A DNA stretch of 64,000 nucleotides from Photobacterium atrarenae. GTDB lineage: Bacteria; Pseudomonadota; Gammaproteobacteria; Enterobacterales; Vibrionaceae. Positions 49,473-62,265 of the stretch are shown in pieces. The notes beneath the pieces were generated by a model. That model saw only the letters and a program-made list of their open reading frames with translations. It did not search any database and had not been told where the DNA came from. The first letter of the stretch is position 1. Every line of letters begins with the position of its first letter. Both the position numbers and the translations under genes were made by a program. The stretch spans positions 2,232,902 to 2,296,901 of the forward strand of contig NZ_CP101508.1 of the NCBI RefSeq assembly GCF_024380015.1. Direction: 5' to 3'.

Positions 49473-50198
49473 ATGGCTATCTATCTGCCGGAGCTGGACC
49501 CGGCCACCACACAATTTCCCGTGATTGAAACCGCCCTGGACGAGCCCAACGGCTTGTTAGCCTTTGGCGGCGATTTGCGGCCGGAGCGGTTGGTTGCCGC
49601 CTATCGCCAGGGGATATTTCCCTGGTACTCCGAAGGTGAGCCAATTTTATGGTGGAGTCCGGCTCCCAGAGCCGTGTTTCTGCCGGCGCAGTTTAAACCC
49701 AGCAAGAGCCTGCGCAAGTTCCTGCGAAAATCAGGGTATCGAGTCACCCTGAACCATGCCTGCCCGGAAGTGATCCGGCTTTGCGGTGACAGTCGCGGCC
49801 CTGAGCAAACCTGGATCACCCGCGATATGATGCAGGCTTATCAGCAATTACACCATCTGGGTTTCTGCCACTCGGTGGAAGTATGGCATCAAGAACAACT
49901 GGTCGGCGGCCTGTACGGCGTGCAAGTCGGCAGCGTGTTTTGCGGCGAATCAATGTTCTCCCTCGCGGACAATGCCTCAAAGATTGCGCTGTGGCTGTTT
50001 TGCGAGCATTTCACCGCCCATGGCGGCTCACTGATTGACTGTCAGATCATGAACGACCACCTAGCTTCGCTGGGTGCAGTCGAACTCAAGCGTTCTCCAT
50101 TTATGCAACATTTACACAGCCAAAGAGATGCCATACTCAAAAAAGGCTGTTACCAACCTCAGGTACTACATCAGGCGACACATGACCAGTTATCGTAA
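49473..50198 (+). CDS. aat: Leucyl/phenylalanyl-tRNA-protein transferase
   Basis: Aat attaches Leu or Phe to N-terminal Lys or Arg, making N-degrons for ClpAPS. The 241 residues include GLLAFGGDLRPERLVAAYRQGIFPWYSEGEPILWWSPAPRAVF near the start and GGLYGVQVGSVFCGESMFS in the acyltransferase core. It overlaps the bpt start by 17 nt. With bpt, clpS and clpA within 5 kb it forms an N-degron pathway cluster. Confidence 0.97.
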   Translation: MAIYLPELDPATTQFPVIETALDEPNGLLAFGGDLRPERLVAAYRQGIFPWYSEGEPILWWSPAPRAVFLPAQFKPSKSLRKFLRKSGYRVTLNHACPEVIRLCGDSRGPEQTWITRDMMQAYQQLHHLGFCHSVEVWHQEQLVGGLYGVQVGSVFCGESMFSLADNASKIALWLFCEHFTAHGGSLIDCQIMNDHLASLGAVELKRSPFMQHLHSQRDAILKKGCYQPQVLHQATHDQLS

Positions 50199-50880
50199 TC
50201 TATCCCTTCGGATCGGGCTGACGCCGACCTCGAGCTGTAATTATTTACCCGAAGCGCAGGAGCAACTGGGCGTTGTGATGGATCACCATTGGTTAACCCC
50301 GGAAGGCTATGGGCTGTTACTGGCTTCGGGCTACCGGCGCAGTGGCAGCGCCGTCTACCGCCCGATGTGCCGCCTGTGTCAGGCATGTACCCCCCTGCGG
50401 ATCGACTGCCGCCACTTTCAGCCGTCAAAGAGCCAGAAGCGTCAGCTCAACCAGATGAAGACACTACGCTGGGAATTTAAGCCAACGCTGGATGAAAACT
50501 GGTTTACCCTGTACGAGAAATATATCCGGCTTCGCCATGCGAACGGGACTATGTATCCGGCCAATAAAGAGCAGTTTTACGACTTTTGTACCGCGGCGTG
50601 GATGGATACACTGTTCTTGCACGTCTACGATCAGGAACGACTCATTGCCATTGCCGTGACCGACATGTTCAACGATGCGCTCAGTGCCGTGTACAGTTTT
50701 TTTGACCCGGATTCCCCGCTCTCGCTTGGCACCTTATGTGTACTCTTTCAAATTCAGTATGCCCGACAAACCGAACGGGCGTGGCTATATCCCGGTTATC
50801 AGATTGATGCCTGTAAAGCCATGAACTATAAAGTGCGCTTTAAACCCCATCAAAAATTACACGACGGGCACTGGAAGTAG
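50182..50880 (+). CDS. bpt: Aspartate/glutamate leucyltransferase Bpt (Ate-like)
   Basis: Bpt is the bacterial homologue of eukaryotic arginyl-transferase; the Vibrio vulnificus enzyme adds leucine to N-terminal Asp or Glu. The 232 residues have the N-terminal CxxCxxC-type region (YRPMCRLCQACTPLRID), which may bind a metal or cluster, and the GNAT-like core ending PGYQIDACKAMNYKVRFKPHQKL. I used the ATG at 50182, inside the last codons of aat, which begins at TSYRNLSLRIGLTP as in relatives. The overlap implies coupled translation with aat. Confidence 0.93.
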   Translation: MTSYRNLSLRIGLTPTSSCNYLPEAQEQLGVVMDHHWLTPEGYGLLLASGYRRSGSAVYRPMCRLCQACTPLRIDCRHFQPSKSQKRQLNQMKTLRWEFKPTLDENWFTLYEKYIRLRHANGTMYPANKEQFYDFCTAAWMDTLFLHVYDQERLIAIAVTDMFNDALSAVYSFFDPDSPLSLGTLCVLFQIQYARQTERAWLYPGYQIDACKAMNYKVRFKPHQKLHDGHWK

Positions 50881-51034
50881 CCCATCGCCATGACTATCTA
50901 CGATTAATGGGTAGAAAATACCGAACAGTAGCTGACAAAGCACGGAAGCAAGGGTAAAATTGCGGCCTAAACTTTACACTTAAACAGTTTCAAGGCATCA
51001 TCCGGCCCGATCAGAAGCATGGCTGGTAGCCTAA

Positions 51035-51262
<228 letters not shown>

Positions 51263-51271
51263 TCTTATATA

Positions 51272-51433
51272 ATACCAATCGCAGTAAATAACTGGTCATC
51301 CTAGCTTGTTCAAATGCTCGATAACTGCGTTAGAATTTTTGATTGTAGAATAACTACTTATCAAAAAATTCTGCCTTGTTCTCAAACATTTTTCCTGCGC
51401 TATTTCTGAACACTTACTTACTTTGATTGGTAT
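51272..51433. mobile_element. Foldback MITE-like element, copy 2
   Basis: The 162-nt element has the same ends as copy 1 (ATACCAATCGCAGTAAATA at the left, GATTGGTAT at the right) and about nine differences from it over its length. It is inserted between the infA stop and the infA terminator, so the transcript should contain a long RNA hairpin. No coding capacity is evident. Confidence 0.85.
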
Positions 51434-51452
51434 AAGATTAAAGAATGCAAAT

Positions 51453-51476
51453 AAAACCCGGCTCAGGCCGGGTTTT
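51453..51476 (+). terminator. Terminator of the infA transcript
   Basis: AAAACCCGGC-TCAG-GCCGGGTTTT with ATTT following lies 190 nt after the infA stop, displaced by the inserted foldback element. Confidence 0.85.
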
Positions 51477-51494
51477 ATTTATGCAACGTTACAT

Positions 51495-51523
51495 AAAAAA
51501 GCCGCTATTGAAGCGGCTTTTTT
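51495..51523. terminator. Bidirectional terminator, mainly for clpA
   Basis: AAAAAAGCCGCT-ATTGA-AGCGGCTTTTTT sits 20 nt beyond the clpA stop, with A/T runs fitting both directions. Confidence 0.88.
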
Positions 51524-51543
51524 CATCGTCTTTAGCTCAACGG

Positions 51544-53808
51544 CTAGTGCGCCGGTTCCATTTCACTGCTGAATTGGAAATCGAGCTTATCGTCAACCAG
51601 ATCAACCCGGACCGAGCCGCCGTTGATGAGGCAACCGAACAACAGCTCGTTCGCCATCGGTTTTTTCAGGTTGTCCTGGATGACTCGCGCCATTGGGCGG
51701 GCACCCATCGATTTGTCGTAACCTTTATTGGCCAACCACTCACGCGCCGCAGAAGAAACTTCCATTGACACGCCCCGGGCATCCAGCTGTGCCTGCAGCT
51801 CAACAATGAACTTGTCGACGACCTGTGCAATCACATCTTTCTCCAAATGGTTAAACCAGATGATGCCATCCAGACGATTGCGGAACTCAGGCGTAAAGAC
51901 ACGTTTGATTTCCCCCATCGCATCAGAGCTGTGATCCTGCTGGATCAGGCCGATCGACTTACGGACCGTTTCCGTGACCCCGGCATTGGTGGTCATCACC
52001 AGGATCACGTTACGGAAATCGGCCTTGCGACCATTGTTATCCGTCAGTGTCCCGTTATCCATCACCTGCAACAGCAGATTAAACACATCCGGGTGCGCTT
52101 TCTCAATTTCATCCAGCAGCACGACAGAGTGCGGGCTCTTGATCACTGCATCCGTCAACAGGCCGCCCTGATCATAGCCAACATAGCCCGGAGGCGCACC
52201 GATCAGTCGGCTGACTGTATGGCGCTCCATGTACTCGGACATGTCAAAACGCAGCAGGTCAATCCCCAGAGTACGTGCCAACTGCACCGTTACCTCAGTC
52301 TTCCCGACCCCGGTCGGGCCGGCGAACAGGAATGAACCCACAGGTTTATTCTCGGCACCCAGTCCGGCACGGCTCAGCTTGATGGCCTCAGTCAGCACAT
52401 CAATCGCCGGATCCTGACCAAACACCAGCATCTTCAGTTTGCTGTCGAGCTTTTGCAGCACATCACGATCACTGGAAGAGACCGATTTCTCCGGAATACG
52501 GGCCATTTTGGCAATCATCGACTCAATATCGCTGACATTGACTGTTTTCTTCCGCTTGCTGGCTGGTGCCAGACGACAGCGCGCCCCGGCCTCATCAATC
52601 ACATCAATCGCCTTATCCGGCAGATGGCGCTCATTGATATATTTTGCCGACAGCTCAACTGCTGCACGGATGGCCTTATTGGTAAAGCGCACTTCATGGT
52701 GTGCTTCGTATTTCGGCTTCAGCCCCATCAGGATCTTGGTGGTATCATCCAGAGATGGCTCAATAATATCGATTTTCTGGAAGCGACGAGATAATGCCCG
52801 CTCTTTCTCGAAAATATTGCTGTATTCCTGGTAGGTGGTTGAACCCATGCAACGGATCTTACCGCTACTGAGCAACGGCTTGATCAGGTTCGCAGCATCC
52901 ACCTGCCCCCCCGATGCCGCCCCGGCACCGATGATGGTGTGGATTTCATCGATAAACAGGATCGCGTGATCTTCTTTCTCCAACTGCTTCAAAATACCTT
53001 TGAAGCGTTTTTCAAAATCACCCCGATACTTGGTGCCGGCCAGCAATGAGCCGATATCCAGTGAATAAATTACGCAATCTTTGATGATATCCGGTACCTG
53101 GCCTTCCACAATGCGCCACGCCAGGCCTTCCGCTATCGCTGTTTTGCCGACCCCGGCTTCCCCTACCAGCAGCGGATTATTCTTCCGGCGGCGGCACAAG
53201 ACCTGAACGGTTCGCTCCAGCTCATTATCCCGTCCAATCAGCGGGTCAATCCCGCCCGCACGGGCCAACTGGTTAAGGTTAATGGCAAAGTTTTCCAGCT
53301 TGTCTTCATTGTTTTGTTCAGCGCGCGCTTCGTCACCGCCGACATCTGAGCCATTGAGATCATCGTTGTCGCTGTCTTTTACCGTGCCGTGAGAAATAAA
53401 ATTCACGACATCCAAACGGCTGATATCACTCTTCTTCAGCAGGTAGGCGGCATGTGATTCTTGCTCGCTGAAAATGGCGACCAGAACATTGGCACCGGTC
53501 ACTTCGCTGCGGCCGGAAGACTGGACATGGAAAACCGCACGCTGCAGCACTCGCTGGAAGCTCAGCGTCGGTTGGGTTTCCCGGCTTTCATCATCGGCCG
53601 GGATCAATGGGGTTGTCTGTTCAATGAAGGAATCGAGTTCTTTCCGTAACGTATCCAGCTCTGCACGACAAGCAAGCAGTGCCTCTTGCGCTGCGGCGTT
53701 CTCCAGCAACGCCAGGAGCAGATGCTCAACGGTCATAAATTCATGGCGCTTTTCTCTCGCCCTGGCGAATGCACCGTTCAAGCTCGCTTCAAGTTCTTTG
53801 TTTAGCAT
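51544..53808 (-). CDS. clpA: ATP-dependent Clp protease ATP-binding subunit ClpA
   Basis: ClpA is the AAA+ unfoldase that feeds ClpP. The N-domain (1-150, start [35 protein letters not shown]) binds ClpS. D1 has Walker [16 protein letters not shown] (about 213), D2 has [15 protein letters not shown] (about 495), and the IGL loop (KSIGLIQQD) docks to ClpP. 754 residues is the normal length. clpS lies 45 nt upstream in the same direction; cspD is divergent from clpS, the order known from E. coli. Confidence 0.97.
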   Translation of the reverse strand: MLNKELEASLNGAFARAREKRHEFMTVEHLLLALLENAAAQEALLACRAELDTLRKELDSFIEQTTPLIPADDESRETQPTLSFQRVLQRAVFHVQSSGRSEVTGANVLVAIFSEQESHAAYLLKKSDISRLDVVNFISHGTVKDSDNDDLNGSDVGGDEARAEQNNEDKLENFAINLNQLARAGGIDPLIGRDNELERTVQVLCRRRKNNPLLVGEAGVGKTAIAEGLAWRIVEGQVPDIIKDCVIYSLDIGSLLAGTKYRGDFEKRFKGILKQLEKEDHAILFIDEIHTIIGAGAASGGQVDAANLIKPLLSSGKIRCMGSTTYQEYSNIFEKERALSRRFQKIDIIEPSLDDTTKILMGLKPKYEAHHEVRFTNKAIRAAVELSAKYINERHLPDKAIDVIDEAGARCRLAPASKRKKTVNVSDIESMIAKMARIPEKSVSSSDRDVLQKLDSKLKMLVFGQDPAIDVLTEAIKLSRAGLGAENKPVGSFLFAGPTGVGKTEVTVQLARTLGIDLLRFDMSEYMERHTVSRLIGAPPGYVGYDQGGLLTDAVIKSPHSVVLLDEIEKAHPDVFNLLLQVMDNGTLTDNNGRKADFRNVILVMTTNAGVTETVRKSIGLIQQDHSSDAMGEIKRVFTPEFRNRLDGIIWFNHLEKDVIAQVVDKFIVELQAQLDARGVSMEVSSAAREWLANKGYDKSMGARPMARVIQDNLKKPMANELLFGCLINGGSVRVDLVDDKLDFQFSSEMEPAH

Positions 53809-53853
53809 AAGGCACCTCCCCTAAATACCACTCATAATGGTGTGCCGGAAAAA

Positions 53854-54174
53854 TTAAGCTTTTTCCATCGTACACAGTAGCGGATGTTCATGCTCCCTCG
53901 CATACATCATCACTTGTGCCACCTTCGTCTCGGCGACTTCAGCGGTAAAGGTTCCACAAATTGCTTTCCCTTCATAATGCACAGTAAGCATCAACTGTGT
54001 TGCTTTCTCCAAGTCCATGGAGAAGAACTTCTGTAACACTTCTATCACAAAATCCATCGGTGTGTAATCATCATTATTCAGAATTACTTTATACATCGAT
54101 GGCGGTTTTACCTGAGTCTTCTCCTCTTCCTGTACGTCTGACTCCGGTATAATCCATTCATATAGCTTGCTCAT
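53854..54174 (-). CDS. clpS: ClpA adaptor and N-degron receptor ClpS
   Basis: ClpS binds Leu, Phe, Tyr or Trp N-degrons and hands them to ClpA. The 106 residues keep the binding-pocket residues N34, D35 ([11 protein letters not shown]) and H66 ([11 protein letters not shown]). The flexible N-terminal extension (residues 1-24), needed for delivery, is acidic here. It is translated just before clpA and probably co-transcribed with it. Confidence 0.97.
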   Translation of the reverse strand: MSKLYEWIIPESDVQEEEKTQVKPPSMYKVILNNDDYTPMDFVIEVLQKFFSMDLEKATQLMLTVHYEGKAICGTFTAEVAETKVAQVMMYAREHEHPLLCTMEKA

Positions 54175-54401
54175 AGTTTCATCTTAGCCATTTGTTTACG
54201 TGCTTGCTACAACATCTTCGATACAAACCGAGTTTTTATGAAAATGTTACAATATGCACTTGACTGTCTAGCTCTTTTTACTAGAGTGTAACCTGTAGTA
54301 GATATAATCTGCATCAAATTAGCATTAGTATTCAAGTCATGATAAAAATGGTCTGGATACTGATGCAAAATGGAACTTGAATGCAAAGAGGGATGTATAG
54401 C

Positions 54402-54623
54402 ATGGCAACAGGTACAGTTAAATGGTTCAATAACGCCAAAGGTTTCGGTTTTATCTGCCCGGAAGAGGGCGAAGGCGATATCTTTGCACACTATTCAACT
54501 ATCCAGATGGATGGATACCGCACTCTGAAAGCTGGCCAACAAGTCAACTACACCGTTGAGTCGGGTCCAAAAGGTTTCCATGCCAAAGAGATAGTCCCAG
54601 TCGAGATGGACGTCGCAAAGTAA
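54402..54623 (+). CDS. cspD: Cold-shock-domain protein CspD
   Basis: CspD is a small OB-fold nucleic-acid-binding protein; in E. coli it is induced in stationary phase and inhibits replication. The 73-residue product begins MATGTVKWFNNAKGFGFICPEEG and holds the RNP motifs KGFGFI and DIFAHY. I chose the ATG at 54402 over one seven codons upstream on family grounds. Position next to clpS supports CspD rather than CspA. A terminator follows at 54654. Confidence 0.93.
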   Translation: MATGTVKWFNNAKGFGFICPEEGEGDIFAHYSTIQMDGYRTLKAGQQVNYTVESGPKGFHAKEIVPVEMDVAK

Positions 54624-54940
54624 ACCACGCTCGGCTTCTTTCCTACGAACATGAAGGTGAGCGGCGCTCACCTTTTTATTCCAACCGACTGTAACCCGCC
54701 TGCGATATCGATTAGCCGTGCCAGTTTTATCAACCAGAACGCATCACCGCCCGCGCCGCTGCTTTGCTAATATCCAGCTTCTCTACAATTCCCCGACTTC
54801 TCTACAATGATAAGCCAAAACCGCGCAGGTGCATATCCGTCGCCACCGAAACAGTGAAGACGATTAGCAATTGTCAAAATATCGCCCAAATAAAAAGGCC
54901 CAGCGAATGCTGAGCCTTGAGCTTTGCCGCTAAAGGGCGA
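54624..54940. other. cspD-icd gap with two opposed terminators
   Basis: No gene is seen. AAGGTGAGC-GGC-GCTCACCTT with T tail (54654-54677) ends cspD. A 10-bp stem with one mismatch at 54895-54918, whose minus-strand side is followed by TTTTTAT, ends icd. The roughly 200 nt between them shows no feature I can name. Confidence 0.7.
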
Positions 54941-56194
54941 TTACTTCATTTGCTCGATCATGTCGTCAGCAAACTCAGAACACTTACGCAGCGTTGCGCC
55001 ATCCATCTGACGCTCGAAATCGTAAGTCACAGTCTTGTTGCGGATGGCACCTTCCATTGCAGCGATAATCAGGTCGGCTGCTTCAGTCCAGCCCATATGA
55101 CGCAGCATCATTTCAGCAGACAGGATCAGAGAACCCGGGTTCACTTTATCCTGGCCGGCATACTTAGGTGCCGTGCCGTGCGTGGCTTCGAACAAGGCAA
55201 CACCGTCACCGATGTTGGCACCCGGTGCAATACCGATACCACCGACCTGTGCAGCCAGCGCATCAGAGATGTAGTCGCCGTTCAGGTTCATGGTTGCAAT
55301 CACATCGTACTCAGCCGGACGCAGCAGGATTTGCTGCAAGAATGCATCCGCGATGCTGTCTTTGATAATGATTTCTTTGCCAGTCTTTGGATTCTTCAGC
55401 GTCATCCATGGGCCACCGTCCAGCAGCTCGGCACCAAACTCAGCCGCAACTTCATAGCCCCAGTCTTTGAAGGCACCTTCGGTGAACTTCATGATGTTGC
55501 CTTTGTGAACCAGTGTCAGAGAATCACGGTCGTTGTCAATGGTGTACTGCAGGGCAGCGCGAACCAGACGTTTCGTGCCTTCCTCAGATACAGGCTTGAT
55601 CCCGACACCACACTGTTGTGGGAAACGGATCTTCGTCGCGCCCATTTCGTCTTGCAGGAATTTAATCACTTTGTCTGCTTCAGCAGTGCCGGCCTGGAAT
55701 TCAACACCGGCATAGATGTCTTCCGAGTTTTCACGGTAGATCACCATATCGGTCAGTTCAGGTTGTTTCAGCGGGCTTGGTACGCCGTCGAAGTAACGGA
55801 CCGGACGGGCACAGATATATAGATCAAGTTCCTGACGCAGGGCAACGTTCAGAGAACGGATACCGCCGCCGACCGGCGTCGTCAATGGGCCTTTGATAGC
55901 GACTTTGTATTCGCGGATAAAATCCAGGGTCTCTTGCGGAAGCCAGGCATCTTCACCGTAAACCTGAGTTGATTTCTCACCGGTGTAGATTTCCATCCAC
56001 TCAATCTTACGGTCACCGCCGTAAGCTTTCTCGACAGCCGCATCAACCACTTTGATCATTGCAGGGCTTACATCAACACCAATGCCATCCCCTTCGATAT
56101 AAGGGATAACTGGGTTGTTAGGAACGACCAGTTTACCTTCTGCATCAACAGAAATTTTTTGACCTTCAACTGGTACTACTACTTTACTATCCAT
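54941..56194 (-). CDS. icd: NADP-dependent isocitrate dehydrogenase
   Basis: Icd converts isocitrate to 2-oxoglutarate and CO2 in the TCA cycle. The 417 residues include the phosphorylatable serine in [12 protein letters not shown] (regulated by AceK in E. coli), [20 protein letters not shown], and the NADP-specific [16 protein letters not shown] with the lysine-tyrosine pair. The NADP form is thus indicated. It is divergent from rluE with a gap of about 140 nt, as in E. coli. Confidence 0.98.
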   Translation of the reverse strand: MDSKVVVPVEGQKISVDAEGKLVVPNNPVIPYIEGDGIGVDVSPAMIKVVDAAVEKAYGGDRKIEWMEIYTGEKSTQVYGEDAWLPQETLDFIREYKVAIKGPLTTPVGGGIRSLNVALRQELDLYICARPVRYFDGVPSPLKQPELTDMVIYRENSEDIYAGVEFQAGTAEADKVIKFLQDEMGATKIRFPQQCGVGIKPVSEEGTKRLVRAALQYTIDNDRDSLTLVHKGNIMKFTEGAFKDWGYEVAAEFGAELLDGGPWMTLKNPKTGKEIIIKDSIADAFLQQILLRPAEYDVIATMNLNGDYISDALAAQVGGIGIAPGANIGDGVALFEATHGTAPKYAGQDKVNPGSLILSAEMMLRHMGWTEAADLIIAAMEGAIRNKTVTYDFERQMDGATLRKCSEFADDMIEQMK

Positions 56195-56335
56195 TTAAAT
56201 CTCCTAGCGTCCATTTGTTATCTTTTTGTAAGATGCGCGCAAATCATACTTGAAATTTTGTCGATACGCCAATCGGGTTCATTTTCGCGTATAATAGGCA
56301 GTTCAATGTCACTATCCGCACTAAGCACGCTATTT

Positions 56336-56980
56336 ATGAAGCCAAACACCGCTGCCCGTCAACCTAAACGTTTCAAGAATGAGCGTCGGTCGTCAAGAAA
56401 ACTTAATCAGCCAAAACGCCCGCGCGGGCCGAGAAAGATCATTTTATTTAACAAACCTTATAACGTTTTAACCCAGTTCAGCGGAGAACCAGGGGATAAA
56501 ACACTGGCCGATTTCATCCCGGTCAAAGACGTCTATCCGGCCGGGCGACTGGATAAAGACAGTGAAGGATTACTGGTACTCACCAATGATGGCGTCCTGC
56601 AAGCCAGGCTGACCCAGCCAAAATCAAAACAACCCAAAACCTACTGGGTCCAGGTGGAAGGGGCGCCTGAAGACACCGATTTGGAACGCCTGCGCCGTGG
56701 AGTGACGCTCAAGGACGGCCCGACTCTGCCGGCCGATGTGGAAGTGATCGCAGCGCCAAACGTCTGGGAGCGGAATCCGCCAATTCGGGAGCGCAAGAAT
56801 ATCCCGACGACCTGGCTGGCCATCACCCTCAAAGAAGGACGTAACCGCCAGGTACGCCGGATGACTGCCCACATCGGTTTTCCGACCCTGCGCCTGATCC
56901 GCTACCAGATGGCAGACTGGCAGGTCGACGGACTGGCGCCGGGTGAGTGGCGGGAAGTCACTCTGGCATCGAGCGCTTAA
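56336..56980 (+). CDS. rluE: 23S rRNA pseudouridine synthase RluE
   Basis: RluE modifies U2457 of 23S rRNA (E. coli numbering). The 214-residue form starts at the ATG at 56336 with a basic tail ([28 protein letters not shown]). The core follows: [14 protein letters not shown], the catalytic aspartate in [17 protein letters not shown], and [23 protein letters not shown] much longer in-frame extension reaches into the icd leader and is rejected. A TATAAT box at about 56291-56296 lies some 40 nt before the start. Confidence 0.94.
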   Translation: MKPNTAARQPKRFKNERRSSRKLNQPKRPRGPRKIILFNKPYNVLTQFSGEPGDKTLADFIPVKDVYPAGRLDKDSEGLLVLTNDGVLQARLTQPKSKQPKTYWVQVEGAPEDTDLERLRRGVTLKDGPTLPADVEVIAAPNVWERNPPIRERKNIPTTWLAITLKEGRNRQVRRMTAHIGFPTLRLIRYQMADWQVDGLAPGEWREVTLASSA

Positions 56981-57104
56981 TCTTCAGCCCTCCCCCGCTG
57001 GGTGACGACATCTGACAGTGTGGTTATCGGCACCCAGTGATTTTCCCGCAGGACAAACAAAAAACACTACACATTCCTGTGCACATCCTTTATCATTCGC
57101 CCAA

Positions 57105-57120
57105 AAGCAAACGTTTGCGT
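57105..57120 (+). promoter_or_regulatory. PurR operator
   Basis: AAGCAAACGTTTGCGT agrees with the PurR consensus (ACGCAAACGTTTGCGT) at nearly every position and has the central CG. It lies six bases before a -35 hexamer and 205 nt upstream of mnmA. Confidence 0.75.
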
Positions 57121-57125
57121 AATGT

Positions 57126-57154
57126 TTGACAAGCTTCAGAAACCAGATTTTATT
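57126..57154 (+). promoter_or_regulatory. Promoter for mnmA-hflD-purB
   Basis: TTGACA (57126-57131) and TTTATT (57149-57154) are spaced by 17 nt. The PurR box directly upstream would block it. The leader to mnmA would be about 165 nt, so further promoters nearer mnmA are possible. Confidence 0.55.
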
Positions 57155-57309
57155 CAGGGTTCATGCAGCCTTCAGTCACGAAAGGGGAACAGGGTTCTCT
57201 GATTGGGTCACCGGGGAAGAAAGACGATAAAATTATTAAAGTGTGATATGGCTCTCGCTCTGTTTCGCGTTGGTGCTTTCTGTTAGAATTACGCTCTTAT
57301 CACTAGTAA

Positions 57310-58440
<1,131 letters not shown>

Positions 58441-58465
58441 AGGGATATAAAGGGAGTTGTCACCC

Positions 58466-59083
58466 GTGGCACAAAGTGTATATGACCGTACCATTGCGTT
58501 TGCCGGGATCTGCCAGGCCGTAAAACTCGTTCAGAACGTTGCCCGTGACGGTCAGTGTGACCGTGATGCACTGGAAACCTGCCTCAATAGCATCGTGGTC
58601 ACCGACCCGAGCAATACCATTGAGATTTACGGCAATGAAGCCAACCTGCGGTTGGGTCTGGAAACCTTAGCGTCTGAAATTGACAGCACGCCATCCGGTA
58701 ATGAGTTAACCCGTTACCTGGTCAGTGTGATGGCACTGGAGCGAAAACTGTCCGGGCGCCGTGACAGCTTGGCACAACTGGGGGATAGGATTGAGACCGC
58801 CAAGCGTCAGCTGGATCACTTCGAGCTGATGGAAGAGCAGATGATCAGTAATCTGGCCAGTATTTACCTCGACACCATCAGCCCGCTCGGACCACGGATC
58901 CAGGTCACTGGCACACCGGCGCACCTGCAACAGCCGAGTGTGCAGCACAAAGTCCGTGCCTTGCTGCTGGCCGCCGTACGCGGTGCCGTATTGTGGCGCC
59001 AGGTCGGCGGCAAACGCCGCCACTTGATTTTTGGCCGCAAACAAATGATGGAGCAGGCAAAAATATTGCTCGCCCGAAACTAA
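58466..59083 (+). CDS. hflD: HflD, lysogenization regulator homologue
   Basis: HflD is a peripheral membrane helical protein named for its effect on lambda lysogeny through CII; its host role is unclear. The 205 residues match E. coli HflD ([69 protein letters not shown]). The start is GTG at 58466, nine bases after AAGGGAG; an in-frame TTG at 58457 is directly adjacent to that site and less likely. It sits between mnmA and purB, its conserved place. Confidence 0.94.
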   Translation: MAQSVYDRTIAFAGICQAVKLVQNVARDGQCDRDALETCLNSIVVTDPSNTIEIYGNEANLRLGLETLASEIDSTPSGNELTRYLVSVMALERKLSGRRDSLAQLGDRIETAKRQLDHFELMEEQMISNLASIYLDTISPLGPRIQVTGTPAHLQQPSVQHKVRALLLAAVRGAVLWRQVGGKRRHLIFGRKQMMEQAKILLARN

Positions 59084-59189
59084 GTACACCCCGGGTGCCG
59101 CCCGATTATCAGCGGCACCTGATACAGCCGCCGTCCATTCAAAAATGAAGCCTGACGGCGACAACAGATATTGACTAACCCCTTTTTAA

Positions 59190-60572
<1,383 letters not shown>

Positions 60573-60592
60573 GCACTCGCACACATACTATT

Positions 60593-60618
60593 AAGGCCAG
60601 CATTTGCTGGCCTTTTTT
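60593..60618 (+). terminator. Terminator of purB
   Basis: AAGGCCAGCA with its complement and a T tail lies 20 nt after the purB stop. Confidence 0.88.
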
Positions 60619-60675
60619 ATATCTACCCCTTTTCCAAATCAACTTTATTATCTTAGTAATCAACCAATTAAATTT

Positions 60676-60698
60676 AACATGTATTTTTAATGCAACTT
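60676..60698 (+). promoter_or_regulatory. NsrR-like box 1 upstream of norV
   Basis: Two 11-nt half sites around a central base, AACATGTATTT and TAATGCAACTT, follow the NsrR consensus (AAGATGYATTT, N, inverted copy) with a few mismatches. It lies upstream of the -35 box of the norV promoter. Confidence 0.55.
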
Positions 60699-60703
60699 TT
60701 TAC

Positions 60704-60757
60704 TTGCACACCTCCGCATTAACTCTTAACATGCATTAAAAATACATGTTAAGAGTT
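60704..60757 (+). promoter_or_regulatory. norVW promoter overlapped by NsrR-like box 2
   Basis: TTGCAC (60704-60709) and TAACAT (60727-60732) are 17 nt apart. The -10 is covered by a box at 60728-60750 with half sites AACATGCATTA and AAATACATGTT, a close NsrR match. The box is embedded in a longer palindrome with perfect 13-bp arms (60721-60733 and 60745-60757). Repression by the NO sensor NsrR would fit this layout. Confidence 0.65.
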
Positions 60758-60773
60758 GTCTTAGGTAGGTTGT

Positions 60774-62255
60774 ATGTCTATTCATGTTAAAAGCAATATT
60801 CACTGGGTTGGCCAACGCGACTGGGAGATCCGTGATTTCCACGGAACAGAGTACAAAACTCTGAAAGGGACCAGCTATAACAGTTACCTTATCCGAGAAG
60901 GTAAAAACGTGCTGATTGACACCGTCGATCATAAATTCAGTTACGACTTCGTACAGAAGCTTGAGCAAGAAATTGACCTGAAGGAAATTGATCTGATCGT
61001 CATTAACCATGCTGAAGAGGACCACGCCGGCGCGCTATCGCTGCTGATGTCCAAGATCCCGGAAACCCCCATTTACTGTACCGAAAATGCCATCGACTCG
61101 ATTACCGGGCATCACCACCACCCCGAGTGGAACTTCAATACGGTGAAAACCGGGGACAGCATAGATATAGGCAACGGCAAGTCACTCGTATTCATCGAGA
61201 CCCCAATGCTGCACTGGCCGGACAGCATGATGACCTACCTGACTGAAGATGCCGTTCTGTTCAGTAATGATGCCTTCGGCCAGCACTATTGTGACGAGCG
61301 TCTATTCAATGATGAAGTTGAGTACAACGAACTGATGGAGCAGTGCCTGCGCTATTATTCCAACATTCTGACGCCTTTCAGCCCCTTAGTCACAGCCAAG
61401 ATCCACGAGGTACTGGGCTTTAACCTTCCGGTCGATATGATCGCGACATCCCATGGCGTGATCTGGCGTGATAATCCGGTCCAAATTATTGAAAAGTATC
61501 TTGAATGGGCCGGTGAATACCAGGAAGACAAAATCACGATCTTCTATGACTCCATGTCCAACAATACCCGCATGATGGCCGATGCGATTGCCCAGGGGAT
61601 TACAGAAACCGATCCCCGGGTAGCGGTGAAAATCTTCAACGTCGCTCGCCATGATAAAAATGAAATTCTGGCCAACGTCTTCTGCTCCAAGGGGATCCTG
61701 GTCGGCTCCTCAACCATGAACAACGTGATGATGCCTAAAGTTGCCGGCATGCTGGAAGAAATCACCGGCCTGCGCTTCAAAGGCAAGAAAGCCGGGGCAT
61801 TTGGTAGTTTTGGTTGGAACGGCGGTGCTGTCGATCGGATCCATGCCCGCCTCACTGATGCCGGATTTTTCACCACTGTCGGTATCAAAGTGAAGTGGCG
61901 CCCGGACGGTAAAGCCATTGAAGCATGCCGGGAGCATGGCCGTAAGATCGCACGCGAGTGGGCGCTGCAACCCATAGAAGTTCAGCAAGCGCCTGTCGAA
62001 GAACGTCGTGAAAGCCCGGTTCAATCCCAACAGGTAAACCTGGCAACCCAAGCAGCTTCACCAACAAAGCCAACTTGTTCCTCTGCCAGCCCGACGCAGA
62101 AGCAGATCTGTACGGTTTGCCAATGGGTGTACGACCCGGAGCAAGGCGAGCCCAACCAGGATGTCGCGCCAGGTACCTCATGGGAAGCGGTGCCAGACAC
62201 TTTCCTTTGCCCGGACTGCGGGATTGGTAAAGAAGTATTTGAACCACTGGCTTAG
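60774..62255 (+). CDS. norV: Anaerobic nitric oxide reductase flavorubredoxin NorV
   Basis: NorV reduces NO to N2O under anaerobic conditions. The lactamase-like domain holds the diiron ligands H79, E81, D83 and H84 (NHAEEDHAG). The flavodoxin domain (about 255-395) has [14 protein letters not shown], and a linker rich in Gln, Pro and Ser (about 405-440) leads to the C-terminal rubredoxin with [10 protein letters not shown] and CPDCG. 493 residues is usual. norW starts 10 nt after the stop. No norR lies in the window. Confidence 0.96.
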   Translation: MSIHVKSNIHWVGQRDWEIRDFHGTEYKTLKGTSYNSYLIREGKNVLIDTVDHKFSYDFVQKLEQEIDLKEIDLIVINHAEEDHAGALSLLMSKIPETPIYCTENAIDSITGHHHHPEWNFNTVKTGDSIDIGNGKSLVFIETPMLHWPDSMMTYLTEDAVLFSNDAFGQHYCDERLFNDEVEYNELMEQCLRYYSNILTPFSPLVTAKIHEVLGFNLPVDMIATSHGVIWRDNPVQIIEKYLEWAGEYQEDKITIFYDSMSNNTRMMADAIAQGITETDPRVAVKIFNVARHDKNEILANVFCSKGILVGSSTMNNVMMPKVAGMLEEITGLRFKGKKAGAFGSFGWNGGAVDRIHARLTDAGFFTTVGIKVKWRPDGKAIEACREHGRKIAREWALQPIEVQQAPVEERRESPVQSQQVNLATQAASPTKPTCSSASPTQKQICTVCQWVYDPEQGEPNQDVAPGTSWEAVPDTFLCPDCGIGKEVFEPLA

Positions 62256-62265
62256 GAGGCTGGAC

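Noticed and set aside
56159..56335. 59-codon N-terminal extension of RluE
   Set aside because: It would begin inside the icd leader, across the TATAAT box, and has no similarity to RluE; the ATG at 56336 fits the family length.
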